A stretch of 25,430 nt of DNA from NCBI GenBank assembly GCA_002392345.1, contig DGGU01000016.1:1-25430 (forward strand), in the 5' to 3' direction. Position 1 is the stretch's first letter, and each line of letters begins with the position of its first letter. Both the position numbers and the translations under genes were made by a program. Under the pieces are notes generated by a model. It was not told where the DNA came from, did not search any database, and saw nothing but the letters and a program-made list of their open reading frames with translations. This stretch comes from Lachnospiraceae bacterium UBA3866. GTDB taxonomy: Bacteria; Bacillota; Clostridia; Lachnospirales; Lachnospiraceae. Below are positions 16,180 to 23,120 of the stretch, one piece after another.

Positions 16180-16203
16180 GGGCTCGCAAAGCTCGCCCCT
16201 ACG
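16180..16203 (-). repeat. Short-form palindromic repeat between the lipoprotein gene and addB
   Basis: GGGCTCGCAAAG followed by CTCGCCCCTACG. On the transcript its TTTGCGAGCCC end supplies a TTGCGA hexamer 18 bp before the TATATA that precedes addB, a possible -35 element. Confidence 0.92.
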
Positions 16204-16205
16204 TA

Positions 16206-17069
16206 CTATTTTGATGCAAGAATTTTATCAAGATCTGTAACATATACTATATTGATATAATTATTGTGATCAACTAAGATGCCATTTTTTGTCTTAGATA
16301 ATTTCTTAGAGCTCATAAGTATCTCTTCTATAGTTTTTCCTTGATATGTAAGTGAATCAAGAGTATTGCTAAAGAGCATATCATCAGGCTTGCCCTTGGT
16401 ATAGTCATCATACACATAGAATCTCGCATCAAAGCCATCGCCCTTCATCTCAGTCTCTATGAAGATAGGTATGTAGCAGCCTTTTTCTCCACTTGATACT
16501 CTTGAATTTATAGAATATTTTACTGAACTATTAGGCCTATAGTTTGATATAAGTTGAGTATTAGGTTCAACAAATATCCACTCACATGGAGTCCTGCCGT
16601 ATTTCCAGTTGCCAAGGTAATTCATCACATTAAGTTCGCCATCATATACTTTATCATCTTTCTGGCTCGCAGTTTCCTTAACTTCTGCAGTTTCTTCAAC
16701 TTCTGCAGTTTCTTCAGTCGTCTGACTTCCGAGACCCATAGCTTCTATGGCTTCTATATCTATCTCTGTATCAGCGCTTGTGATGACTTCTGTCTCGTCA
16801 ACCATAAGCAGCTCACTGTATGTTGCTGTATCAACTCCTTCGATCACTTCAACCTCTTCCACTGTCTCTTCGCTTTCGTTAAAGACTTCATTAAAATCTA
16901 TAGTAGGAGTTGAGATAACTTCTTTTGACACATAACCTGCATCGATTGTCACAAGTGGCTCTGTCTCAGGTTGTTTTAGCTCGACATACTCAGCCATCTG
17001 GCAGGAGGTGGCAGAGAAGATGGTTAATATAATTAAACCAAGAATATATTTTCTTAAAAACTTTCTCAT
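16206..17069 (-). CDS. Putative lipoprotein of unknown function
   Basis: 287 residues from the ATG at 17069. An ATG at 17078 would add three residues, but the AAAGGA ribosome-binding site lies directly on that ATG and is well spaced for 17069. The N-terminus MRKFLRKYILGLIILTIFSATSC is a lipoprotein signal with a plausible lipobox ending in ATSC. An acidic, low-complexity stretch follows with an 18-bp tandem repeat (ETAEVE/ETAEVK). A folded C-terminal domain starts near VMNYLGNWKYGRTPCEWIFVEPN. I do not recognise the family. It sits between rpoD and addB, with repeats in both gaps, so it is probably cotranscribed with rpoD. Confidence 0.75.
   Translation of the reverse strand: MRKFLRKYILGLIILTIFSATSCQMAEYVELKQPETEPLVTIDAGYVSKEVISTPTIDFNEVFNESEETVEEVEVIEGVDTATYSELLMVDETEVITSADTEIDIEAIEAMGLGSQTTEETAEVEETAEVKETASQKDDKVYDGELNVMNYLGNWKYGRTPCEWIFVEPNTQLISNYRPNSSVKYSINSRVSSGEKGCYIPIFIETEMKGDGFDARFYVYDDYTKGKPDDMLFSNTLDSLTYQGKTIEEILMSSKKLSKTKNGILVDHNNYINIVYVTDLDKILASK
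16669..16716. repeat. 18-bp tandem repeat in the lipoprotein gene
   Basis: About 2.7 units beginning GCAGTTTC at 16669, 16687 and 16705. They encode a six-residue ETAEV(E/K) period, a length-variable linker between the lipid anchor and the folded domain. Confidence 0.85.
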
Positions 17070-17088
17070 TCTAATCATCCTTTAATTC

Positions 17089-17133
17089 GGGCTCGCAGTG
17101 GAAAACAGTCCACTGGACTATCTTCCCCCTACG
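17089..17133 (-). repeat. Long-form palindromic repeat between rpoD and the lipoprotein gene
   Basis: Arms GGAAAACAGTCCA and TGGACTATCTTCC. The two right-arm changes become G-U pairs in the minus-strand transcript, so the RNA stem is preserved. It starts one base after the rpoD stop and ends 8 bases before the AAAGGA of the lipoprotein gene. Confidence 0.95.
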
Positions 17134-17134
17134 A

Positions 17135-18505
17135 CTATTCGGCGTAGTTTTGGAGGTTCTTTGCCCTAAATTTTAATTTTCTGAGAGCCTTATCTTCTAT
17201 CTGTCTTATACGTTCCCTAGTAACTTTAAGTTCTTTTCCAACTTCTTCAAGTGTCCTTGGCCTATCATCATCTATACCAAAGCGAAGTGTCAGTACTCTC
17301 TTCTCTCTATCCTTTAAAGTTGAAAGAAGATTTTGAATCTGTTCTTTGAGCATGACCATCTCAGCATACTTTTCAGGCGACATTACATTTTGATCTGCTA
17401 TAAAGTCTGCCACTATTGAGTCATCTTCATCTCCAACAGGTTTGTCAAGCGATATAGGATCAAGCGCTATCTGCATAACTTCCTCGACCTTTTCTTCTGA
17501 CATCTTCATCTTTTTAGCTATTTGCTTTATAGATGGTTCATAGCCAAGCTCTGTAGTGAGTTTCTTTTTAACTTTATTTAATCTATTGATTGTTTCAACC
17601 ATGTGAACTGGTATTCTTATGGTCTTACTCTGATCTGCAAGAGCACGAGATACTGCTTGGCGGATCCACCAAGTAACATAAGTCGAAAGTTTAAAGCCTT
17701 TCTTATAGTTGAACTTCTCTATACCTCTTATGAGACCGAGATTTCCTTCTTCTATAAGATCAAGAAGCGATAAACCATGGCCTATATATCTTTTTGCTAT
17801 AGAAACTACAAGTCTTAGATTTCTATTGATGAGCACTTCCTGCGCAAGCTCGCCCTTTCTTATCACTTTGATTTCATCTGGCGTTAGTTTTATCTCACGA
17901 GCTGGATCAAGTGGCAATTTTATAGCCGCCTCCTTGTCAATATTTAAAAGCTTATCAAAATTTTTCTTTTTAAGAAGATCTTGTGCATCTTGTTTTTCTT
18001 TGGCAAGTTTTCTTTCTTGCTCAGATGTAAGAAGATCATACTGTCCTATCTCTTTAAGATACATCTTTACGTTATCATCAAGTGGAACTCCAGTAAAAGG
18101 ATCTTCTTTCTCAAATCCTTGAAGCGCCTTCTTCTCTTCATTCTCTGTATAACCATCATCATCTTCATCAGAATCTAGGCCTAAAAATTCGTCTTCCTTG
18201 GTTAGTTCTTTTTCAAGGTCTTTTTCTTTCTTGAAACTAAAATCTATATCCTTTTCTTCTTCAACCTTTATATCATCTTCATATGTTACTTCTTGTTCAT
18301 AAGTGGGATCAAAGATATTTTTAGTTTCTTTTAGCTTCTTAGTGGATCTAGTAGCTTTGCTCTTTTTTACATCTTTTTTCTTTGATTTAGCATCTACTTT
18401 AGATTTCTTCGCTGGTTTAGTTGGCTTAGAAGCTGGCTTTTTAGTCTTTTTTGCAAGCTTTTCTATCGCTTTTTTATTAGATTTGCTTTCCTTTTTCTTG
18501 ACCAT
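17135..18505 (-). CDS. rpoD: RNA polymerase primary sigma factor (sigma-70/SigA) with lysine-rich N-terminal tail
   Basis: 456 residues. Region 1.2 is DDNVKMYLKEIGQYDLLTSEQERKLA. Region 2 includes NLRLVVSIAKRYIGHGLSLLDLIEEGNLGL and the -10 recognition helix FKLSTYVTWWIRQAVSRALADQSKTIRIPVH. Regions 3 and 4 follow, ending with the -35 helix-turn-helix VTRERIRQIEDKALRKLK. Two oddities: the first 65 residues are about half Lys/Ala/Ser/Thr/Pro, like histone H1 tails, followed by an acidic stretch (DSDEDDDGYTENEEK); and roughly 40 extra residues lie between regions 1.2 and 2.1. GGAGG precedes the ATG and overlaps the rsmI stop, so rsmI and rpoD are coupled. Housekeeping sigma genes usually follow dnaG, so this context is unusual. 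Confidence 0.95.
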   Translation of the reverse strand: MVKKKESKSNKKAIEKLAKKTKKPASKPTKPAKKSKVDAKSKKKDVKKSKATRSTKKLKETKNIFDPTYEQEVTYEDDIKVEEEKDIDFSFKKEKDLEKELTKEDEFLGLDSDEDDDGYTENEEKKALQGFEKEDPFTGVPLDDNVKMYLKEIGQYDLLTSEQERKLAKEKQDAQDLLKKKNFDKLLNIDKEAAIKLPLDPAREIKLTPDEIKVIRKGELAQEVLINRNLRLVVSIAKRYIGHGLSLLDLIEEGNLGLIRGIEKFNYKKGFKLSTYVTWWIRQAVSRALADQSKTIRIPVHMVETINRLNKVKKKLTTELGYEPSIKQIAKKMKMSEEKVEEVMQIALDPISLDKPVGDEDDSIVADFIADQNVMSPEKYAEMVMLKEQIQNLLSTLKDREKRVLTLRFGIDDDRPRTLEEVGKELKVTRERIRQIEDKALRKLKFRAKNLQNYAE

Positions 18506-18515
18506 GTGACCTCCA

Positions 18516-19361
18516 CTATGTCTTTAACAACTTATAAACATCGTTTTTCTTTATATTTCTATCTTTAGCAACTTTTTTCATGGCTTCTTTCTCATCAAGT
18601 CCTGCATCAATGTAGACTTTCATGTGTTCATCTATACTGATGCTGAGCCAATCCTTTATTGTTCTTTCTTTTAATATATTTTTGTCTAAGCCTTCAACGA
18701 CAAGTACAAATTCGCCTTTTATATCTTTATTGTCAAAGTGCTTAGATATATAAGAAAGACTATCTCTGACATTTTCTTCATGAATCTTAGTCATCTCACG
18801 AGATAAAGATGCAAGTCTCTCTTCTCCAAATGTCTCAATAAGTGATTTCAAATCTTTCTTTAGATTGTGTGATGATATATAAAATATCATCGTATTAGTT
18901 TCGTTCTTATATTTTGAAAGTAATTCTTTTCTATGCTTATTATCCTCTGGCAGAAATCCTATAAAGGTAAATGCCTTGGCATCGATGCCACTCATCACAA
19001 GTGCATTTATTGCCGCACAAGCTCCTGGCACTGCAGTTAACTCTATATCATTTGCAATTACTTTCCTTGTAAGTTTTGCTCCTGGATCAGATATTATGGG
19101 AGTTCCTGCATCTGAGACAAGGGCTATATTTTTTCCTTCTTTCAGATCTTTGATAAGGCTATCTATCTTTTTCTCATCTGTATGCTCGTTCAAAGAAGTT
19201 GTCTTAGTTTTTATATCAAAATGATTAAGTAATTCTCTTGTATGCCTTGTGTCTTCAGCTGCAATTAAATCTACTAATTTAAGTGTATCTATCGCTCGGT
19301 TGGTAATGTCATCGAGGTTACCGATAGGAGTTGATACTATATATAATTTACCTTTTTTCAT
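18516..19361 (-). CDS. rsmI: 16S rRNA (cytidine-1402 2'-O)-methyltransferase RsmI
   Basis: 281 residues from the ATG at 19361 (a GTG at 19367 would add MLM at the start). RsmI methylates the ribose of C1402 in the decoding centre using S-adenosylmethionine. Family marks: LYIVSTPIGNLDDITNRA, the AAEDTRHTRELL block, SLNEHT, LVSDAGTPIISDPGAKL and VPGACAAINALVMSG, then FIGFLPED. No Shine-Dalgarno is visible before either start; it begins 10 bp after the stop of the secreted-protein gene and may rely on coupling. Its stop lies in the ribosome-binding site of rpoD. Confidence 0.95.
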   Translation of the reverse strand: MKKGKLYIVSTPIGNLDDITNRAIDTLKLVDLIAAEDTRHTRELLNHFDIKTKTTSLNEHTDEKKIDSLIKDLKEGKNIALVSDAGTPIISDPGAKLTRKVIANDIELTAVPGACAAINALVMSGIDAKAFTFIGFLPEDNKHRKELLSKYKNETNTMIFYISSHNLKKDLKSLIETFGEERLASLSREMTKIHEENVRDSLSYISKHFDNKDIKGEFVLVVEGLDKNILKERTIKDWLSISIDEHMKVYIDAGLDEKEAMKKVAKDRNIKKNDVYKLLKT

Positions 19362-19371
19362 CAACACTGAA

Positions 19372-19908
19372 TTATTTATTATACAAATAATACATTAACA
19401 ATTTTACTTTGCTGTTTTCATCAAAATAAAATCTTATATAAACCTTCCGACCCTCATATTCTGTCCCATAAGTTACATACGCATAATTGTCATTTAATAT
19501 ATCAACATCTGGATTCTTTCTTGGGTCATGTTCAACAAAAATCTTAAGTTCCTCATCAGTTGCATAACTATATTTTTTCAATTCAGCATTACCATATTTT
19601 TCAATAACATCAGCGTATTTACTATTAAATGATATCCCACGATTTGTAGAAGCATTATCACCATCTTTAAATGTTATGTAAGCAATATAATTTGTATTTT
19701 TCCAATCAAACAATTTAAAGAAACTAACTACGTTTTTATCTGCCATATTATTGGAAATCGAATTGTCGCCATGCACAATAAAATCCTGATAAGTCAAAAC
19801 ATTCAAAGAACTGTTTGTTGCCGGCTGAACACCATATATTGCCGTCGCTAAAATAGTATTGTGCATAAATGTTATTGCTAGCAATGTGCTTAATATAATC
19901 TTCTTCAT
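19372..19908 (-). CDS. Small secreted protein of unknown function
   Basis: 178 residues. The N-terminus MKKIILSTLLAITFMHNTILA is a Sec signal peptide with likely cleavage after ILATA or nearby; no lipobox Cys. The rest is hydrophilic and Tyr-rich, with YADVIEKYGNAELKKY and a C-terminal Y-rich strand pattern (YVTYGTEYEGRKVYIRFYFDENSKVKLLMYYLY). This resembles small extracytoplasmic domains of clostridia, but I cannot name a family. The start has a GGAGAAGG ribosome-binding site, which includes the stop codon of the ECF gene, so the two are coupled. Codon use is like its neighbours. Confidence 0.8.
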   Translation of the reverse strand: MKKIILSTLLAITFMHNTILATAIYGVQPATNSSLNVLTYQDFIVHGDNSISNNMADKNVVSFFKLFDWKNTNYIAYITFKDGDNASTNRGISFNSKYADVIEKYGNAELKKYSYATDEELKIFVEHDPRKNPDVDILNDNYAYVTYGTEYEGRKVYIRFYFDENSKVKLLMYYLYNK

Positions 19909-19917
19909 ATCCTTCTC

Positions 19918-20514
19918 CTATAATTTTTTTATAACTCTAGTAACTAGCGGGCAGACGATACCAGCGACGATAGCCTCTGGGATGCCGTTGGTCAAAACTG
20001 TTGTGCCAAGTATTGTTAGGATGCCCATGCCCATGATAGTTGAATATTGGTGGCCGAAAAATAAAGCGATAAAAGTTAAAACCAGAACTGTGTTTGTGAG
20101 GCTGCCTATGACCGAAGCTATAACCATATGTGATACGGATTCATTGCCGTGTAAAAGTTTCATCGTGAGGGCGGGAGTTAGTCCAACAAGTATTCTTGGC
20201 AAAAAACATATGATAAGACTTCCTACATTGCCTTTATATTCTGTGAACTCCCCGAAAGGTGTAAAGATAAATGCCATAGGATGCGCTGGCATAACAAAGG
20301 TCCAAACTATAAAACTAAATAATCCAAAGACAAACCCCAAGAACATACCGGCATAGGCACCGAAAGTCAATGACGCTATGATAACCGGCACTGCAGATAA
20401 AGTTGCAACTATAGGCCCTATAGGAACAGACCCGAGTGGAGTAAAACAAAATATCGCCTCAATCGCAACTAAAAAACAAATCTTTAAAATATATTGTAAT
20501 CGATCATTTCTCAA
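19918..20514 (-). CDS. ECF transporter substrate-binding (S) component
   Basis: 198 residues with five to six hydrophobic helices. The N-terminal segment FTPLGSVPIGPIVATLSAVPVIIASLTFGAYAGMFLGFVFGLFSF is typical of the ECF S-component family (PF12822), in which the S protein captures a vitamin or similar molecule and docks on a shared energising module. Sequence flavour is closest to what I remember of pantothenate-type (PanT) S proteins, but the substrate cannot be assigned; the neighbouring nucleoside genes raise a nucleoside-related alternative. EcfA and EcfT are not in the window. The ATG is 14 nt after a weak AGAAGG and has an in-frame TGA two codons upstream, so it cannot be extended. 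Confidence 0.85.
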   Translation of the reverse strand: MRNDRLQYILKICFLVAIEAIFCFTPLGSVPIGPIVATLSAVPVIIASLTFGAYAGMFLGFVFGLFSFIVWTFVMPAHPMAFIFTPFGEFTEYKGNVGSLIICFLPRILVGLTPALTMKLLHGNESVSHMVIASVIGSLTNTVLVLTFIALFFGHQYSTIMGMGILTILGTTVLTNGIPEAIVAGIVCPLVTRVIKKL

Positions 20515-20544
20515 AATATTACCTTCTTTAATCAGGCTTTGACT

Positions 20545-22191
20545 TTAACCCACATCAAGTGCTCCGCCACCTATAAACTCTCTTATAAGAGAATGTTTAG
20601 GTATGATATCTGTATCAACTCCAAGGAAATAATTGAGCATCTTGATAAGCCTCTTTGCTGTCTCGCCAACTTCAGCATCTTCTGATAATTTGTAAAGCAT
20701 AGGTAGAGCTTTGATCTTTAGGACACTGAACTCATAGATAAGTGCGGAGTTGAACAAGACATCTGCTTCTTCCTGGAATGGGAATATATTATTCTCTTCG
20801 CCAACACGGACATCCTTCCATCTCTTCAAAGTTACTTTAGGATTGGTATTACGAGTTCTCGCATCTCTGACAAGTCTTCTTATAAGTCTTAGATCTGATG
20901 TGGCTATACGATTGGCATTATCTATGCTCACTTCTGTAAGTGCAGATATATACACTCTGAAAATCTCATCAACAGATATATCAGGTGTAAGCATAGGATT
21001 AAGACAATGTATACCCTCTAAGATGATTACATCATTCTTATCTATCTTAAATGGTTTCTTAGAGAATATCTTAGTGCCTACATCAAAATCAAACTTTGGC
21101 AAGAAGACCTCTTCGCCATTAAGAAGTCTATTGAGCGTATCATTTAAAAGGTCTATATCAATTGAATTGATGGTCTCAAAATCATACTCACCATTTGGGA
21201 GCTTCGGTGTCTCAACTCTCTCTTTAAAGAAATCATCACATGCTATAGGGTGAGGGATAAGTTCTAGAGCTTTTAAGTGATACATAAGTCTATGTGAAAA
21301 TGATGTCTTTCCACTGCTTGATGGTCCAGCCACAAAGACAAATCTCTTTCCCGATTGTTGGATTTTAGCTGCTACATCAGCTATCTGCTTATCTTGGAAT
21401 GACTCTGTCATGATTACTAGGTCGTTGAAATTGCCAAGGGATATCTCTTCATTGAGTTTTCCAACTGTGTTGATCTTTAATTGTTTTGCCCAGTTAACTG
21501 AGATATTATGAATATTAAAAAACTTATCACCTGGCTCTTTATATGTAACTAAGGTGTCATCATCAGATTCAGGAAGTACTAGAAGTGCGCCATTTCTATA
21601 TTTTCTTATGTCATAATATTTAAGATAACTTGTATCGCGAAGCAAGGTGCCATTGATGTATTTCACATAACTATCTATGTTGCGAAGGTTGATAACTGGA
21701 CGATAATTATATTGGAAAAGAAGTCTAACATCTTCCATCTTCTTCTCTTCAAATATTTTCATCGCATCTAGCTTTGGATAACTTGTCTTGCCGATAACTA
21801 AGGCATTGTCTACACAACTATCAAAGATTTTCTTTATCTCGGTAATCTTCTCATAAGTAATGTTGCCATCTTCTATTTCAAAATAATAACTATTCCCTAT
21901 TCTAAATTTAAGTCCACCATCTAACTTTCCGCCAAAAGCATCATATATTGATTTTAAGAACAAGAAAATAGCTGTCCTTGCATAAGCATCTTTAACAACA
22001 TCAGAATCATAAAACAAAAATTCTATCTTTTCATCGTGCTTCACATGACGACGAAGTTCTTTCGCGATGTCACTAGCTTTAACAAGATATGGCTTACGGC
22101 CTGTCTCCTTCTCGTATTGAGTGGCAAGTTCATAATAGGTGGTGCCATCGGGCACTTCTATTTTTTTATTTTCTAACTCTATATTTAACAT
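20545..22191 (-). CDS. Nucleoside kinase: TGS/ThrRS-like N-terminus fused to a uridine kinase domain
   Basis: 548 residues. Residues 1-65 (EVPDGTTYYELATQYEKETGRKPYLVKA) look like a TGS domain, and the next 160 residues resemble the second additional domain of threonyl-tRNA synthetase. The C-terminal half is a P-loop kinase of the uridine kinase/phosphoribulokinase family: Walker A GPSSSGKTS (289-297), IACDDFF, PNGEYDFETINSID, and VIILEGIHCLNP. The fusion is a known clostridial/Thermotoga architecture, usually annotated as nucleoside or uridine kinase. It phosphorylates a nucleoside with NTP; exact substrate is inferred. The phosphorylase gene lies upstream, separated by two repeats. The GAGG ribosome-binding site directly follows the CCC end of the repeat. 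Confidence 0.9.
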   Translation of the reverse strand: MLNIELENKKIEVPDGTTYYELATQYEKETGRKPYLVKASDIAKELRRHVKHDEKIEFLFYDSDVVKDAYARTAIFLFLKSIYDAFGGKLDGGLKFRIGNSYYFEIEDGNITYEKITEIKKIFDSCVDNALVIGKTSYPKLDAMKIFEEKKMEDVRLLFQYNYRPVINLRNIDSYVKYINGTLLRDTSYLKYYDIRKYRNGALLVLPESDDDTLVTYKEPGDKFFNIHNISVNWAKQLKINTVGKLNEEISLGNFNDLVIMTESFQDKQIADVAAKIQQSGKRFVFVAGPSSSGKTSFSHRLMYHLKALELIPHPIACDDFFKERVETPKLPNGEYDFETINSIDIDLLNDTLNRLLNGEEVFLPKFDFDVGTKIFSKKPFKIDKNDVIILEGIHCLNPMLTPDISVDEIFRVYISALTEVSIDNANRIATSDLRLIRRLVRDARTRNTNPKVTLKRWKDVRVGEENNIFPFQEEADVLFNSALIYEFSVLKIKALPMLYKLSEDAEVGETAKRLIKMLNYFLGVDTDIIPKHSLIREFIGGGALDVG

Positions 22192-22204
22192 ATTTTTTTA
22201 CCTC

Positions 22205-22240
22205 GGGCTCGCAGTGCTCGCCCCTACATGAGGCTTCGCC
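22205..22240 (-). repeat. Short-form palindromic repeat with tail, before the nucleoside kinase gene
   Basis: GGGCTCGCAGTG, CTCGCCCCTACA, tail TGAGGCTTCGCC. The tail hairpin has A-T where the 8494 copy has T-A, a pair-preserving double change. On the transcript CCCGAGG runs straight into the kinase ribosome-binding site. Confidence 0.92.
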
Positions 22241-22243
22241 TTT

Positions 22244-22285
22244 GGGCTCGCTGAGCTTACAGCCCCTACGTGAGGCTTCGCCACT
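22244..22285 (-). repeat. Second, diverged short-form repeat before the nucleoside kinase gene
   Basis: GGGCTCGCTGAGCTTACAGC followed by CCCTACG and tail TGAGGCTTCGCCACT. It is tandem with the 22205 copy and fills the gap after the phosphorylase stop. Confidence 0.88.
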
Positions 22286-22294
22286 AAGCCAGCC

Positions 22295-23119
22295 TTACGA
22301 ATTATTCTTGATTAAAATTTTTATGGCTTCGATGGCTACTTTGATCGCCTTATCTGTATCTTCTGAGATAGGATTCTTAAGGCCCTTCTTTGATCTTTCT
22401 TGGTTAGCCACAACATGAAGAACTGTAGCCGCCTTAACTCCTATGGCATTGGCCACTACAAAAAGTGCTGCGGATTCCATCTCTGAAGCAAGGCAGCCTA
22501 AAGCACACCAAGCATTCCACTTATGAATAAGTTCATAAGACACTGGAGATTTTTCTGGTACATGTTGTCCATAGAAACTATCTTTACACTCAACTACACC
22601 CACATGACTTGTATACTTTAAATTCTTAGATGCTTGATCAAGTGCCTTAACAAGTTCAAAGTCTGCCACTGCAGGCCATTCTATCGGAGCATATTCTTTA
22701 GATGTGCCTTCCATACGGACTGCACCTTGAGCTATAACTATATCATCGGTTTTTACTTTAAGTTGCATACCGCCACAAGTTCCAACACGGATAAAATATT
22801 TCCCTCCGACATTGGCAAGTTCCTCCATAGCAATGGATGCTGAAGGTCCGCCTATACCAGTTGAACACACTGACACTTTCTTGCCAAGAAGCTTACCAGT
22901 ATATGTAACGAATTCACGATAATCTGCAACGAATTTTGCATCATCAAAATACTTTGCTATCTTCGCACATCTCTTTGGATCTCCTGGAACTATAACATAC
23001 TCACCAATATCTCCTGGCTTTAAGTATGTATGATACTGCTCACCTGCTCTAGAATATATTGAAGTCGGTTTCTTTGCCTTAGTGCTAGTGGTTTTGGTTT
23101 TTGCCACCTTCTTTTTCAT
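22295..23119 (-). CDS. udp: Uridine phosphorylase-family nucleoside phosphorylase with lysine-rich N-terminal tail
   Basis: 274 residues from the ATG at 23119. This start has GGAGGAGG in front, overlapping the rpoC stop; a longer frame from 23167 would run into rpoC and is not supported. Members cleave nucleosides with phosphate to base and ribose-1-phosphate. Marks: VIVPGDPKRCAKIAKYF (phosphate loop), STGIGGPSASIAMEEL, FIRVGTCGGMQ, CKDSFYGQHVPE and SEMESAALFVVA. The pattern fits uridine phosphorylase (Udp) better than DeoD, though purine substrates are not excluded. The first 20 residues (KKKVAKTKTTSTKAKK) are a basic tail that typical family members lack. The downstream nucleoside kinase suggests pyrimidine salvage. 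Confidence 0.88.
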   Translation of the reverse strand: MKKKVAKTKTTSTKAKKPTSIYSRAGEQYHTYLKPGDIGEYVIVPGDPKRCAKIAKYFDDAKFVADYREFVTYTGKLLGKKVSVCSTGIGGPSASIAMEELANVGGKYFIRVGTCGGMQLKVKTDDIVIAQGAVRMEGTSKEYAPIEWPAVADFELVKALDQASKNLKYTSHVGVVECKDSFYGQHVPEKSPVSYELIHKWNAWCALGCLASEMESAALFVVANAIGVKAATVLHVVANQERSKKGLKNPISEDTDKAIKVAIEAIKILIKNNS

Positions 23120-23120
23120 G

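Noticed and set aside
16663..16677. GGCTCGCAGTTTCC in the lipoprotein gene
   Set aside because: It resembles the start of the repeat but is explained by the 18-bp tandem repeat of that gene; no other end present.
22089..22418. Plus-strand open frame with repeated LREASPL-like peptide
   Set aside because: It runs antisense through the phosphorylase end, the tandem repeats and the kinase start. The peptide repetition is only the translation of the DNA repeats, and no ribosome-binding site was found.
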